Shown here piece by piece: positions 38,604-47,424 of a DNA stretch of 64,000 nt. Below the pieces are notes generated by a model. It ran no database searches. It was not told the DNA's origin and was given only the letters and a program-made list of their open reading frames with translations. A program made the position numbers and the translations under genes. The stretch spans positions 682,001-746,000 of the forward strand of contig NZ_JAQTHW010000002.1 in assembly GCF_029433395.1 (NCBI RefSeq), read 5' to 3'. Positions within the stretch are counted from its first letter, which is position 1, and every line of letters starts with the position of its first letter. Origin of the DNA: Bifidobacterium sp. ESL0763. GTDB lineage: Bacteria > Actinomycetota > Actinomycetes > Actinomycetales > Bifidobacteriaceae.

Positions 38604-38935
38604 TGGCAGCCGTCCTGGGACTCATCATCGGCGTGATCATCGGGATCTTCGTCAAACCCGACATCCCCATCATGCTGCAGCCATACCTGCCCATCATGGT
38701 GGTGGCGGCCCTCGACGCGCTGCTCGGCGCCGCCAGGTCGTACTTCGAACGCTCGTTCTCCGACAAGGTGTTCGTCATCTCCTTCATCTCCAACGTCTTC
38801 ACCGCCACGCTGCTGGTCTTCCTCGGCAACCAGCTCGGCGTCGGCTCCCAGCTGCAGACCGCCGTCATCGTCGTGCTCGGCATCCGCATCTTCTCCAACG
38901 TCTCGGCCATCCGCCGCTTCATCTTCAAGGGCTGA
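38603..38935 (+). CDS. Small basic protein (SBP, DUF1290)
   Basis: This integral membrane protein of 110 residues has three or four hydrophobic segments (LGLIIGVIIGIFVKP, YLPIMVVAALDALLGAARS). It corresponds to Rv1824/sbp, which lies between two DUF881 genes in many Gram-positive bacteria. AAAGGAG precedes the start. GTG 38600 is an alternative start. Confidence 0.88.
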   Translation: MAAVLGLIIGVIIGIFVKPDIPIMLQPYLPIMVVAALDALLGAARSYFERSFSDKVFVISFISNVFTATLLVFLGNQLGVGSQLQTAVIVVLGIRIFSNVSAIRRFIFKG

Positions 38936-38941
38936 TCGCAT

Positions 38942-39760
38942 ATGGCAAGGAAGAAGAGGACGCCGCGCGACGTGATCAGCAGGATGCACGTCCAGCACGC
39001 GCGCGACGAACGCAACGACAGCACCGACACCGGCTCGTTCCCGGCAGTGCGCCGCCGTCCAAGGCTTTCGATGGACGGCATGCTCGGCAGGCTCACCACC
39101 ACCGTGCTCATCGTCGTGCTGTGCGCGCTGCTCGGCTTCGGCTACGCCATCCAGCTCAACAACAAATCCTCCAGCTACGAGACGATGAGCGAGGAGGAGC
39201 TCACCCGCCTGATCAGCGAGACCAGCACCCAGGTGCAGAACCTGCAGCAGCGCAAGGCCGAGCTCACCGGCCAGCTCAATTCGCTGAAGGCCGCGGCCGA
39301 CAAGCAGCAGGAGGCCCAGCGCATCGCCCGCGAGAACGAGGAGACCAGCGGCATCCTCTCCGGCCGCCTGCCCGCCACCGGCAAGGGCGTGGTCGTCACC
39401 ATCTCGAAGGGCAGCAAGGAGCGCGTCGACGCCTCCACCATGTTCCAGCTGCTCGAGGAGCTGCGCAACGCCGGCGTCGAGGTCATGGAGCTCAACGGTG
39501 TGCGCATCGTCACCTCCTCCTACGTCTTCGACACCAAGTCCGGCCTGGACTGCGACGGCACCAAGATCCAGGCGCCCTACACCTTGAAGGCGATCGGCGA
39601 CCCGCGCAACCTGCAGAACGCCGTCGACATCGCCGGCGGGGTCGGCTCGCGCCTCAAGGTGAAATTCGGCGCGCAGGTCACCGTGACACCCTCGGATAGT
39701 GTGGATATCAGTCAGACCCGGGATGTCGAGCAATATAAGTACGCGAAGACGGTAGAATAG
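38942..39760 (+). CDS. DUF881 membrane protein, second copy
   Basis: This protein of 272 residues has the same layout as the gene two places upstream: a cytoplasmic start, one membrane segment (LTTTVLIVVLCALLGFGYA), a coiled coil (about 80-125) and the DUF881 domain (GKGVVVTISKG, LEELRNAGVEVMELNGVRI). It corresponds to Rv1825. The coiled coil suggests pairing with the first DUF881 protein. Confidence 0.87.
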   Translation: MARKKRTPRDVISRMHVQHARDERNDSTDTGSFPAVRRRPRLSMDGMLGRLTTTVLIVVLCALLGFGYAIQLNNKSSSYETMSEEELTRLISETSTQVQNLQQRKAELTGQLNSLKAAADKQQEAQRIARENEETSGILSGRLPATGKGVVVTISKGSKERVDASTMFQLLEELRNAGVEVMELNGVRIVTSSYVFDTKSGLDCDGTKIQAPYTLKAIGDPRNLQNAVDIAGGVGSRLKVKFGAQVTVTPSDSVDISQTRDVEQYKYAKTVE

Positions 39761-39764
39761 AGCT

Positions 39765-40202
39765 ATGACTAATCCGATTCCAAGCGCGGGGGAGACCACC
39801 ATCATCGGCCTGCCCGCAGTCAACATCCCCATGACCTCCAACGGCGACCGGCCGCTCACGCAGGACGACCTCGACACGATCGCCAAGCTGCGGCCCGGTT
39901 CGGCGCTGCTCATCTCGACCAGGGGAGCGGTTTCGGGCTCGAGGTACCTGCTCGACGAGGACGAGGTGAACGTGGGGCGCGACCCGCACGCCGACATCCT
40001 GCTCGACGACTCTACCGTCTCCAGGAACCACGCCGTGTTTAAGAGGATCGGCACGCTCTTCCAGGTGGAGGACGCCGGCAGCCTCAACGGCACCTATGTC
40101 AACCGCCAGCGCGTGGAAAGCGCCACGCTCAACAACGGCGACGAGATTATGATCGGCAAGTTCCGGCTCGTCTTCTTCTCGCCGGCCACACTGAACGCCT
40201 GA
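39765..40202 (+). CDS. GarA/OdhI-like FHA-domain protein
   Basis: This is a phosphothreonine-binding FHA protein of 145 residues. An N-terminal ETT motif (GETTIIGLP, residues 9-12) resembles the phosphorylated ETT of GarA/OdhI. The FHA domain has GRDPHADILLDDSTVSRNHA and GSLNGTYVN. In relatives it is switched by Ser/Thr kinases and controls 2-oxoglutarate dehydrogenase and glutamate metabolism. TAGAAT lies 6 bp before the ATG, with no Shine-Dalgarno, so a leaderless transcript is likely. It corresponds to Rv1827; the gcvH gene that precedes Rv1827 in mycobacteria is absent here. Confidence 0.85.
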   Translation: MTNPIPSAGETTIIGLPAVNIPMTSNGDRPLTQDDLDTIAKLRPGSALLISTRGAVSGSRYLLDEDEVNVGRDPHADILLDDSTVSRNHAVFKRIGTLFQVEDAGSLNGTYVNRQRVESATLNNGDEIMIGKFRLVFFSPATLNA

Positions 40203-40273
40203 GGCGGAGTCATATAGGCAAAAACGATTTAGGGACCACCAGGGAATACAGCGCAAAGGAAGGACCGAGGCGA

Positions 40274-40969
40274 ATGGCAGGGCAGGGGAGCCGGGCCGTC
40301 ACCGGCAAGGCTGGCACGCGCGGCGCGGCCGGTCTGCCCGCTTCCGTGCCTGCGGCCTCTGTCCGTTTGGATGGCCTGCGGCCCGAGGTCGTCCAAGGGG
40401 AGCTGTTCGCCGAAAACGACGAAGAGGACGCGGGGCTCGGCTACCGTGGCACCGTGGCGTCGCGGGTGGCCGGCATCACCTACCGGCAGCTCGACTACTG
40501 GGCCCGCAAGCAGATCGTCGTCCCGTCGATCAAACCCTCGCACGGTTCCGGCTCCCGGCGTCTCTATTCCTTCAAGGACGTACTGATCCTGGCAGTCTCC
40601 AAGCGCCTGCTCGACACGGGCGTCAACCTGCAGAACGTGACCGCGGCCATCGGCTTCCTCTCGCGCCACAAGGTCGCCGACATGGAGCACATGACCATCA
40701 TCTGCGACGGGCAGGATGTGCGCGAATGCGGTGACAACGACGAGGTGCTCGACCTGATCGAGAAGGGCACCGCCGTCTTCGCCGTCTCGGTGGGCCGGCT
40801 CTGGCGCCAGGTCGACGAGGCGCTGAAGGACGAGCCGTCCGTCGAGGTCACGCCCTCAGACACGGCGAACTCCGGGACTCCGTCCAGGCCGATCGACGAG
40901 CTGGCCGCGGTGCGGATGCGCGAGAAACTGCGCAGCCAGCATCAGATCCGCGCCAAGGGCGACGAATAA
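40274..40969 (+). CDS. ftsR: FtsR-like MerR-family regulator
   Basis: This DNA-binding regulator has 231 residues. A winged helix of MerR type is visible near residues 60-130 (VAGITYRQLDYWARK, GSRRLYSFKDVLILAVSKRL). It corresponds to Rv1828 and to FtsR of Corynebacterium, which activates ftsZ. AAAGGAAGGA lies upstream of the ATG. Position next to the FHA gene is conserved in Actinobacteria. Confidence 0.85.
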   Translation: MAGQGSRAVTGKAGTRGAAGLPASVPAASVRLDGLRPEVVQGELFAENDEEDAGLGYRGTVASRVAGITYRQLDYWARKQIVVPSIKPSHGSGSRRLYSFKDVLILAVSKRLLDTGVNLQNVTAAIGFLSRHKVADMEHMTIICDGQDVRECGDNDEVLDLIEKGTAVFAVSVGRLWRQVDEALKDEPSVEVTPSDTANSGTPSRPIDELAAVRMREKLRSQHQIRAKGDE

Positions 40970-41010
40970 GTTCGGGTGCATATACGTACGAGATGGAAAG
41001 GGGAGTGGCC

Positions 41011-41391
41011 ATGGCGGCGATCGTCCCGTTGGTGATGTGGCTCTTCGCGATGCTGTGGTGCCTCGGCATCTGCGCGATCTGCACGATCAACGGCGCCTTC
41101 CGCAAACGCTACGACCCGGACCGCCCGGTGCGCCCGGTCGAATGGTCGGTCGTGGCGATGCAGGTCGTCTCGGTGTTCACCAGCTGCGCGCCCTACGGAC
41201 TCTACGAGCTGCTCGAAGGCGGCATGAGCGCGCATATTCGCGCTGTATATGCGTCGCTATGCATCCCGTCGGCCGTGCTGATGGCCCTGGCCTTCGCGGC
41301 CACGCTGGCGTGCATGTACCAGCAGGCCCGCCACGCCGACCGAGACATCAAGGAGCAGGTCCTCTCAGGCGGACGCCGCCAGTTGCCATGA
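41011..41391 (+). CDS. Hypothetical membrane protein, three hydrophobic segments
   Basis: This is a protein of 126 residues of unknown role. Hydrophobic stretches lie near residues 3-28 (PLVMWLFAMLWCLGICAI), 45-65 and 80-105. The ATG at 41011 is chosen because GGGGAG lies 5 bp before it; an ATG at 40993 lacks one. It may be co-transcribed with ftsR (41 bp gap). Confidence 0.65.
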   Translation: MAAIVPLVMWLFAMLWCLGICAICTINGAFRKRYDPDRPVRPVEWSVVAMQVVSVFTSCAPYGLYELLEGGMSAHIRAVYASLCIPSAVLMALAFAATLACMYQQARHADRDIKEQVLSGGRRQLP

Positions 41392-41552
41392 TTTGTTTTC
41401 ACGCCATCCGCACCAGAGTTGGGCGTCGATCCCCGGATTCTCAGGTCCTCGGCCATATATCATTCTGTATGCAAACGCATCGAGCTGTGTATTGTGGTGG
41501 GTAGGTACCTGTTCGCGCGTATTCGTATGGCGACGGGGAAAGGAGACAATCC

Positions 41553-42443
41553 ATGAGCAAGGTCTTTGACGGCGTCTATTGCCCGTCGATCACGATTACC
41601 AAGACGGACGGAAGCATCGATTACGAGCTGTGGGGGAGGCACCTCGACCATCTGGTCGAAGCCGGCATCGACGGCATCCTGGTCTTCGGCAGCATAGGGG
41701 AGTTCTACGCCTTTCCGTTGGATGTGAAGAAGGAGGCGGCCGACTTCGCGATCAAACGCGTCGCCGGACGCACCAACGTGCTCATCGGCGTCGGCGGCAC
41801 GAATCCCGACGAGGTCACGGACTTCACCAGGTTTGCCACCGCCGCGGGAGCCGATGCCGTCGTGGCCATCGCCCCGTACTATTTCGGCCCCACCGACGCC
41901 GCCGCCAAACGCTATTACGCCATGGTGTGCGAGGCGAGTGGCCTGCCCGTGATACTCTACAATTTCCCGGCCCGCACCGGCATGGACCTTTCGCCCGAGT
42001 TGGTGGCCGACCTGGCCAAGGCTCATCCGCGGATCGTGGGCATCAAGGACACGGTGGACACCATCAGCCACACCCGCAAGATGATCGCCGCGGTGCGCGC
42101 GGTCAACCCAGACTTCAGCGTCTTCTCCGGCTACGACGAGTATTACATGCCGAACCGCATCGCCGGCGGCAACGGCGTGATCTGCGGGTTGACCAATGCC
42201 AGGCCCGAGGTGTTCGCCCAAATGAACAAGGCCTATCTGGCCAAGGCCTACGCCACCGCGATCGACTGCGCCCGCCAGATCAACCATCTGATGGCCGTCT
42301 ACGACCACGCCGACCTGTTCGTCTCCGCGATCAAGGGCGCCGTCAAGGCCGAGGGCCTGCCGATTTGCACCGATATCCACGAGCCCGCCGTCCAGCTCAC
42401 CGACCAGCAGATGGGCGAGATCAGGAATCTGCTCGGCGATTAG
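41553..42443 (+). CDS. DapA-family aldolase (dihydrodipicolinate synthase-like)
   Basis: This TIM-barrel enzyme forms a Schiff base through a Lys. The catalytic Tyr is in VILYNFPARTG and the Lys in IVGIKDTVDTI. The substrate-recognition GTTGE motif of true DapA reads GSIGE, and a Tyr follows, so another 2-keto acid (for example N-acetylneuraminate, 2-keto-3-deoxygluconate or 4-hydroxy-2-oxoglutarate) is more likely than lysine synthesis. The 296 residues are normal for the family. It is monocistronic, with a strong terminator after it. Confidence 0.85.
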   Translation: MSKVFDGVYCPSITITKTDGSIDYELWGRHLDHLVEAGIDGILVFGSIGEFYAFPLDVKKEAADFAIKRVAGRTNVLIGVGGTNPDEVTDFTRFATAAGADAVVAIAPYYFGPTDAAAKRYYAMVCEASGLPVILYNFPARTGMDLSPELVADLAKAHPRIVGIKDTVDTISHTRKMIAAVRAVNPDFSVFSGYDEYYMPNRIAGGNGVICGLTNARPEVFAQMNKAYLAKAYATAIDCARQINHLMAVYDHADLFVSAIKGAVKAEGLPICTDIHEPAVQLTDQQMGEIRNLLGD

Positions 42444-42474
42444 TGAGCATTGACGGATTCGTGCGATGTGTTTG

Positions 42475-42517
42475 ACGGTGGCTTCTGGAACGCTTGTCCG
42501 GAAGCCACCGTTTCTTT
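42475..42517 (+). terminator. Terminator after the DapA-family gene
   Basis: ACGGTGGCTTC (42475-42485) and GAAGCCACCGT (42501-42511) form a perfect 11-bp stem followed by TTCTTT. Confidence 0.85.
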
Positions 42518-42674
42518 GGCGGATGACCGTTCATGAGGAATGTCGCAGAATTCTGGGAGATCGATGTCTGTCGGTTTGTACGGATTTCCCCGAAAGCATG
42601 CGGAATGGAATCTGAATGCGAAAAGTTGGCTGGCATATCATGGCCTGAATCTGGTTATGGCGGCAAACCGGTTT

Positions 42675-42902
42675 GAAGTGCCAAAGGAAGCTCATGGCGG
42701 CAACAGGCCCAACGGAAACGAAACATAACTGAGAGACGTTATGTACAGATTTGAAGTGTGCGAAGGGAATCTCATGGCGGCAACCGAATTAATCGAGAAT
42801 GGAACGTAACTGGGGAAGTGCTCTCAGTTATGTAAGCAAGCTACGCTTGCAACATAACTGAGAGACGTTATGTACAGATTTCTCTGAAATCTGACATAAC
42901 GT
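42675..42902. repeat. Tandem units with interlocking hairpins
   Basis: Two related units (42675-42754 and 42755-42881) share CATGGCGGCAAC and the 21 bp beginning ACATAACTGAGAGACG, which continue into TTATGTACAGATTT. CTCAGTTATGT (42823-42833) pairs with ACATAACTGAG (42852-42862), with an inner GCAAGC/GCTTGC stem. ACGTTATGT (42865-42873) pairs with ACATAACGT (42894-42902), with an inner AGATTTC/GAAATCT stem. The middle arms could also pair with each other (ACATAAC/GTTATGT), so the folds exclude one another. Confidence 0.75.
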
Positions 42903-43305
42903 ACATTATCGGATGTTCGGATTAGATACGGTTTATACTGGTTTGGCGACTGCCATCAATCCCTGTTCGATTACTTCAGTCGATTCAGCCGGATGAACGA
43001 TCCAATCTCTCTCAGCGACATTCAGAGAGACGCAACCCACCCATCAATCCGCACATTATCAAGCCGATCGATAGTCAGCGCTCAATTGTTCGATCATTTG
43101 GCAATGCGCCATCGTCGGCACGTAATCGTCAGGAAAACCTCCCGTTGATTCCGTCAATCATGATGCAGCTCGAATATTAGGCAACCTGATCGCCATGTCG
43201 CGCCATGATCGCACACATCAACCACCGGCCAACGTCATAGTCATAGCTTCGCGTCGAATCGGCGAACCGGCAGCCATTTGCGCACCAATCCGCTGCAATC
43301 ATGCC
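42903..43305. other. Gene-free, less GC-rich stretch between convergent genes
   Basis: No intact gene is seen. On the minus strand a short open stretch near 43060-43155 reads like the end of a protein (for example GGFPDDYVPTMAHCQMIEQL) but has no start and is not recognised. The stretch may hold decayed genes. Confidence 0.4.
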
Positions 43306-44007
43306 TTATTGCGCGAAATATTCCTCGACGGCGTCGGCCAGTCCATCGACGCGATCCAGCACGCGGTACGCGCCGTGGCTTTCCAGCTCGTCGGGTTCGG
43401 CGTAGCCCCAGCCGCAGCCCAGGCAGTCGATCCCCACGGCCTTGGCGCCGTCCACGTCGGTCCAGCGGTCACCGACCATCAGCGCCCGGTCACTGTGCGC
43501 CTTGTCGAAACCGATCCTGTCGAACCCGTAGCGGATGACCTGTTCCTTGCTCCTGCGCGAGCCGTCGCGGCTGGCGCCGAAGATGTCGTCGAGTACCTTG
43601 CTGGCGCCGAAATGCTCGCAGACCGGCACGGCCTGGTATTCGGGCTTGCAGCTGGCGACGGCGAGCCGGTAGCCGGCGTGGTGCAGCCGTTCGAGCTGGC
43701 CGAGGATTCCCGGATAGAGTTCGCCGAGGTATTTGCCGGGGATCTTGATTCCGGGATGATGAGGCCGGTCGAAGACGGCCTTCTCGTCGTAATACATGCG
43801 GAACGTCCTCAGGCCCAACTGTGCCAGCGGTTCCGGGACGCCGTTGCGGGCGAAGGATTCGAGGATCGACGGGCCGATGAACCGGCGCAGCTCGTCGGCG
43901 TCCGGCAACGGCAGGTCCATGGCGTCGTAGGCGCGGCGCAGCGCGGCGATAATGCCCGGCTCCGAGCGTGTGAGTGTTCCGTCGAGGTCGAGTAGGACGA
44001 CGTTCAT
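43306..44007 (-). CDS. HAD-family phosphatase (phosphoglycolate phosphatase-like)
   Basis: This is a haloacid-dehalogenase hydrolase of 233 residues. The nucleophile motif LLDLDGTLTRS (motif I), VASCKPEY (motif II region), a Lys in RRSKEQVI and MVGDRWTDVDGAK (motif IV) are all visible, with a helical cap between I and II. The substrate cannot be inferred; phosphoglycolate or other sugar phosphates are typical. It is monocistronic. Confidence 0.88.
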   Translation of the reverse strand: MNVVLLDLDGTLTRSEPGIIAALRRAYDAMDLPLPDADELRRFIGPSILESFARNGVPEPLAQLGLRTFRMYYDEKAVFDRPHHPGIKIPGKYLGELYPGILGQLERLHHAGYRLAVASCKPEYQAVPVCEHFGASKVLDDIFGASRDGSRRSKEQVIRYGFDRIGFDKAHSDRALMVGDRWTDVDGAKAVGIDCLGCGWGYAEPDELESHGAYRVLDRVDGLADAVEEYFAQ

Positions 44008-44147
44008 GCCGGTTGACCTTTGCTTTCCTGGTGTCGTGGGTGTGCTGGAAATGTGTGGTGTTTGCCCATGGGTTGCCTCGGCGGCCGGACGCCGTTGGAA
44101 TGAAGGTCGCCGACTAATTGTTCGTCGGCACTCCCCATCGTAACAAA

Positions 44148-44184
44148 CGAACGGCGGAGCATCAACAACGTGCTTCGCCGTTCG
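44148..44184 (-). terminator. Terminator of rbpA
   Basis: CGAACGGCGGAGC (44148-44160) pairs with GCTTCGCCGTTCG (44172-44184) with one G-T pair. Read on the minus strand, downstream of rbpA, it is followed by TTTGTTA. Confidence 0.75.
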
Positions 44185-44275
44185 ATGGGTATCGTTTGGT
44201 TATTTCACCGTATCGATGTGGCAACGACTGCGAAATCCAGGACGCGAATCCCTGCGGATTCCGCGGCCGGACGCC

Positions 44276-44623
44276 TCACTCGTAGTCCGGGAACCAACCC
44301 TCGCGGTGCATCTTCAGACGCTTGTCGAGCAGCTCCTTGAGCTCGTCCTCGGAGCGGCGCTCCATGAGCATGTCCCAGTGCGTGCGCGTGGGCTTCTTGA
44401 TCTCGTTGGCCTCGTCGTCATCGGCGTTCTCGCGCTTGGCGACCTCGCCGCAACGGCATTCCCATTCCGCGGGAGGCTCGGCGCCCTCGGCGAACGGCAG
44501 GATGGTGCGGTGGCCCTTCGGGCAGACGTATGCCACGTCGTTCCGCGCCACGAAGTCCACATTCTCGTCCGATTCCAGCGATTTGGCACCGATGCTCATG
44601 CCACGCAGGCTACGTTCGGCCAT
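44276..44623 (-). CDS. rbpA: RNA polymerase-binding protein RbpA
   Basis: This actinobacteria-specific transcription activator binds the sigma factor and promoter DNA. The 115 residues show the N-terminal MAERSLRGMSIGAKSLESD, the zinc-site Cys residues (YVCPKGH, ECRCGEV) and the sigma-interaction end TRTHWDMLMERRSEDEL. AAGGAGG precedes the ATG. It fixes the window as actinobacterial. Confidence 0.96.
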   Translation of the reverse strand: MAERSLRGMSIGAKSLESDENVDFVARNDVAYVCPKGHRTILPFAEGAEPPAEWECRCGEVAKRENADDDEANEIKKPTRTHWDMLMERRSEDELKELLDKRLKMHREGWFPDYE

Positions 44624-44758
44624 ACTGCCTCCTTATACATATTGCTTCGTCCAAGCTACAAAACAGTTTGGACGAGCGTCTTATTCCATTTCCGTTGTTC
44701 GTGAAAGTGCGTTGATGTCATCGCTGTAAGGTCAGCTGCTGGCATCCGGCCGCAGCGC

Positions 44759-47422
44759 TCAGTCGACGCCCGAATAGGCGACGATGCCGCGGTTGACCAT
44801 CTTGACCGCCCGGTGCGCGCTGTCGGCGAGCCCGCCGTCCCGGTCCTCGTAATAGGGGTGCGCGGTGGCGATCTGCTGCAACAGGTCGGCCACGCGCTTG
44901 GCGTTGCGCACGAAGTCGCCGCCGGTCAGCTCGGTGCCGTGCAGAATCTGGGCGAGGTCCTCTCCCCTGGACCAGTCGTACATCACGTCGACGATGCCGA
45001 AGTCCAGCGGCTCGGATTCCTCCAGGTCGGCGTCGTCCTTCAGGCCCTCGACGTCGGCGAAGATGTCGCGCAGCTGCCGGCACACCTCGGCCACCTGTCC
45101 CTCGGGGCCGCCCGGGTAGCGGCGGGGCTCGTTGTCCCCTCCCCTGCGGGCTTGGTAGACCAGCGAGGAGAGCACCGCGGCGAGCTCCTCGGGCTCGAGC
45201 TGGCCTAGGATGCCGGAATCGATGGTCTCGGCGAGCACCAGGTCGTACTCGCTGTAGAGGTGGCGCAGCAGCTGGCCGCGTTCGGTGAGGTGGTAGGCCT
45301 TGCCGGCCCCGCCGCGCCCGCTCTTGCTCAGGTAGCCCAGTGTCCGCAGGATGGAGCAGATGCGGTCGAACTGGCGGGCCACCGATCCGGTCCTGGAGTC
45401 GTAGCGGCCCTGCGCGCGCCTCAGTTCCTTGGACTCGCGCATCCAGCGGTTGCCCCATTTCAGGTGCTTCTGGAAGTCCGGGCACGACTTGCAGGGATGG
45501 TCGGATTCCTGCCGTTTGAGGTCCTCGATGCGCCGGTCGAGGTCGCGGAAGGCACGGGTGCGCTCCTCTTGGCTGTGGTACTGGCGGCGCTTGAGGTGAC
45601 GGCGTTCGTCCTTCTGCAGGTAGGAGAGCTTGCGGCGGATCTCCATCAAGGATTTGAAGTTGCCGTGCGAGCAGGCGAAGGCGCGCTCGTAGCCCTCCAC
45701 CGCGCCGCGCAGGGTGACGATGCGCGACTCCAGGTCGCCGGCGGACTCGTTGGCCTCCCACTGGGCGAAGGAGTGGTCGAGGGTGTCGCGCGCCACGTCG
45801 TAGTCGCTGGAATTGAGCAGGTTGACGGCCATGTTGAAGGTCGGCTTGAAGCTCGAGTGCAGCGGGTAGACGCGCTTGCTGGACAGCGAGGCGAGGGTGG
45901 CCGGCTCGAAGTCGCGGTGGTCGACCACCACGGCGTGCCCGACGGTGTCGATGCCACGCCTGCCGGCGCGCCCGGTGAGCTGGGTGTACTCCCCCGGCGT
46001 GAGCGTGACGTGGTCGGTGCCGTTGAACTTCTGCAGCTTCTCGACCACCACGCAGCGGGCCGGCATGTTGATGCCCAGGGCCAGGGTCTCGGTGGCGAAG
46101 ACCATCTTGACCAGTCCCTCCTCGAAGAGCCGTTCGACGATCTGGCGGAAGAGGGCGACCATACCGGCGTGGTGCGGCGCGAAGCCCTCCTCGAGCGCGT
46201 AGCGGAAGCGTGCGAAGTCCAGTGCCTTCAGGTCGGTGCGGCTCAGCTGGCCGTCCACCATCTCGTCGACGATCTCGCGGATGCGCCTCACCTCGTCCTC
46301 GCTGGTGAGCTCCAGGCCGGCGTCGAGGCACTGCTCGACCGCCTGGTCACAGCCGTTGCGCGAGAAGATGAAATAGATGCCCGGCAGCAGGCCCAGGTAG
46401 TTGAGCTCGTCGACCACGGCCCAGCGGCGCGGCGAGTGGCGCTGGATCTGGTAGGAGGAACGGCGGCGCCGGTGCCTGCCGTGGCCGTTGCGTTTCTCGT
46501 CGCGGTGCTCGGCGGCGGCCCTGCGCCCGGCCTGGCGGTCGAGCTGGCGGATGCGGTCGATGAGCCTGACGTTGAGCTTGGTGGTCTGCTCCCCCGCCTT
46601 GTCGTGCCGGTAGAGGTCAATCAGCTCCGGCTCGTGGCGCTCGTCGGACTGCACCATCACATGCTGCTCCAGGGGCACGGGGCGCTTCTCGGAGACCACC
46701 AGCTTGGTGGCGCCGCGCACCGACTCCATCCACGCGCAGAAGTCCTCCACGTTCGAGACCGTGGCCGACAGGCCGATCACCTTCACGCTTTGCGGCAGGT
46801 GGATGATGACCTCCTCCCACACCGGGCCGCGGAACTTGTCGGCCAGGTAGTGCACTTCGTCGAGCACCACGTAGCGCAGCGCGCGCAGGGTCTCGGAGCG
46901 CTCGTAGAGCATGTTGCGCAGCACCTCGGTGGTCATCACCACGATGTTGGCCTCGGAGTTGATGGAGGTGTCGCCGGTGAGCAGGCCGACGTTCTTCTCG
47001 CCGTAGAGATCGACGAGGTCATGGTATTTCTGGTTGCTCAGCGCCTTGACGGGCGTGGTGTAGAAGGCCTTGACGTTGTGCTGCTGGGCCAGGTAGATCG
47101 CGAAGTCGGCCACCGCCGTCTTGCCCGCGCCAGTCGGTGCCGCCACCAGCACGTTCTGGCCGGCCTCGAGCGCCTGGTTCGCCTCGATCTGGAAGGGGTC
47201 GAGCTCGAAGGCGAGCGTGGAGGCGAAGCGGGAGGCCTGCGAGGCGTGGTAGCGCTGCTGGCGCCTGAACGAGGCGTAGCGCTGCGCCGGCGAGGAATCC
47301 TCGGCCCGCTCGTGGCGTTTGTCGCGTTCCTGCGACTCGTCGCGCCCGTCTAGCTTGTCGCCTCTGCGCTCGGACCGGCCTTTGGCGTGGGATGAATGGT
47401 GTGAATGATGGGAATGTGTCAT
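44759..47422 (-). CDS. HelY/Mtr4-type DEAD-box-like RNA helicase
   Basis: This is a Ski2-like superfamily 2 helicase, probably acting in RNA processing or decay. From the ATG at 47422 it has 887 residues. The first 60 are rich in His, Arg and Ser. Walker A APTGAGKTAVA lies near 95-105, DEVHYLADKFRGPVWEEV (DEVH box) near 188, and TGRAGRRGIDTVGHAVV (motif VI) further on. The C-terminal part matches the Ski2-like arch and helical region. It begins 2 bp before the upstream gene's stop. The frame extends upstream to 47563, but only over that gene. Confidence 0.92.
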   Translation of the reverse strand: MTHSHHSHHSSHAKGRSERRGDKLDGRDESQERDKRHERAEDSSPAQRYASFRRQQRYHASQASRFASTLAFELDPFQIEANQALEAGQNVLVAAPTGAGKTAVADFAIYLAQQHNVKAFYTTPVKALSNQKYHDLVDLYGEKNVGLLTGDTSINSEANIVVMTTEVLRNMLYERSETLRALRYVVLDEVHYLADKFRGPVWEEVIIHLPQSVKVIGLSATVSNVEDFCAWMESVRGATKLVVSEKRPVPLEQHVMVQSDERHEPELIDLYRHDKAGEQTTKLNVRLIDRIRQLDRQAGRRAAAEHRDEKRNGHGRHRRRRSSYQIQRHSPRRWAVVDELNYLGLLPGIYFIFSRNGCDQAVEQCLDAGLELTSEDEVRRIREIVDEMVDGQLSRTDLKALDFARFRYALEEGFAPHHAGMVALFRQIVERLFEEGLVKMVFATETLALGINMPARCVVVEKLQKFNGTDHVTLTPGEYTQLTGRAGRRGIDTVGHAVVVDHRDFEPATLASLSSKRVYPLHSSFKPTFNMAVNLLNSSDYDVARDTLDHSFAQWEANESAGDLESRIVTLRGAVEGYERAFACSHGNFKSLMEIRRKLSYLQKDERRHLKRRQYHSQEERTRAFRDLDRRIEDLKRQESDHPCKSCPDFQKHLKWGNRWMRESKELRRAQGRYDSRTGSVARQFDRICSILRTLGYLSKSGRGGAGKAYHLTERGQLLRHLYSEYDLVLAETIDSGILGQLEPEELAAVLSSLVYQARRGGDNEPRRYPGGPEGQVAEVCRQLRDIFADVEGLKDDADLEESEPLDFGIVDVMYDWSRGEDLAQILHGTELTGGDFVRNAKRVADLLQQIATAHPYYEDRDGGLADSAHRAVKMVNRGIVAYSGVD

Positions 47423-47424
47423 GT

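Noticed and set aside
41553..42443. Assignment as dapA for lysine synthesis
   Set aside because: The Schiff-base residues are present but the substrate loop reads GSIGE rather than GTTGE, and no lysine genes are adjacent.
42540..42728. Small open frame of 62 codons after the DapA-family terminator
   Set aside because: No ribosome binding site, it overlaps the tandem hairpin units, and no family is recognised.
45260..47353. Open frame of 697 codons opposite the helicase
   Set aside because: Shadow; it has no recognisable motif, and the minus-strand helicase is complete.
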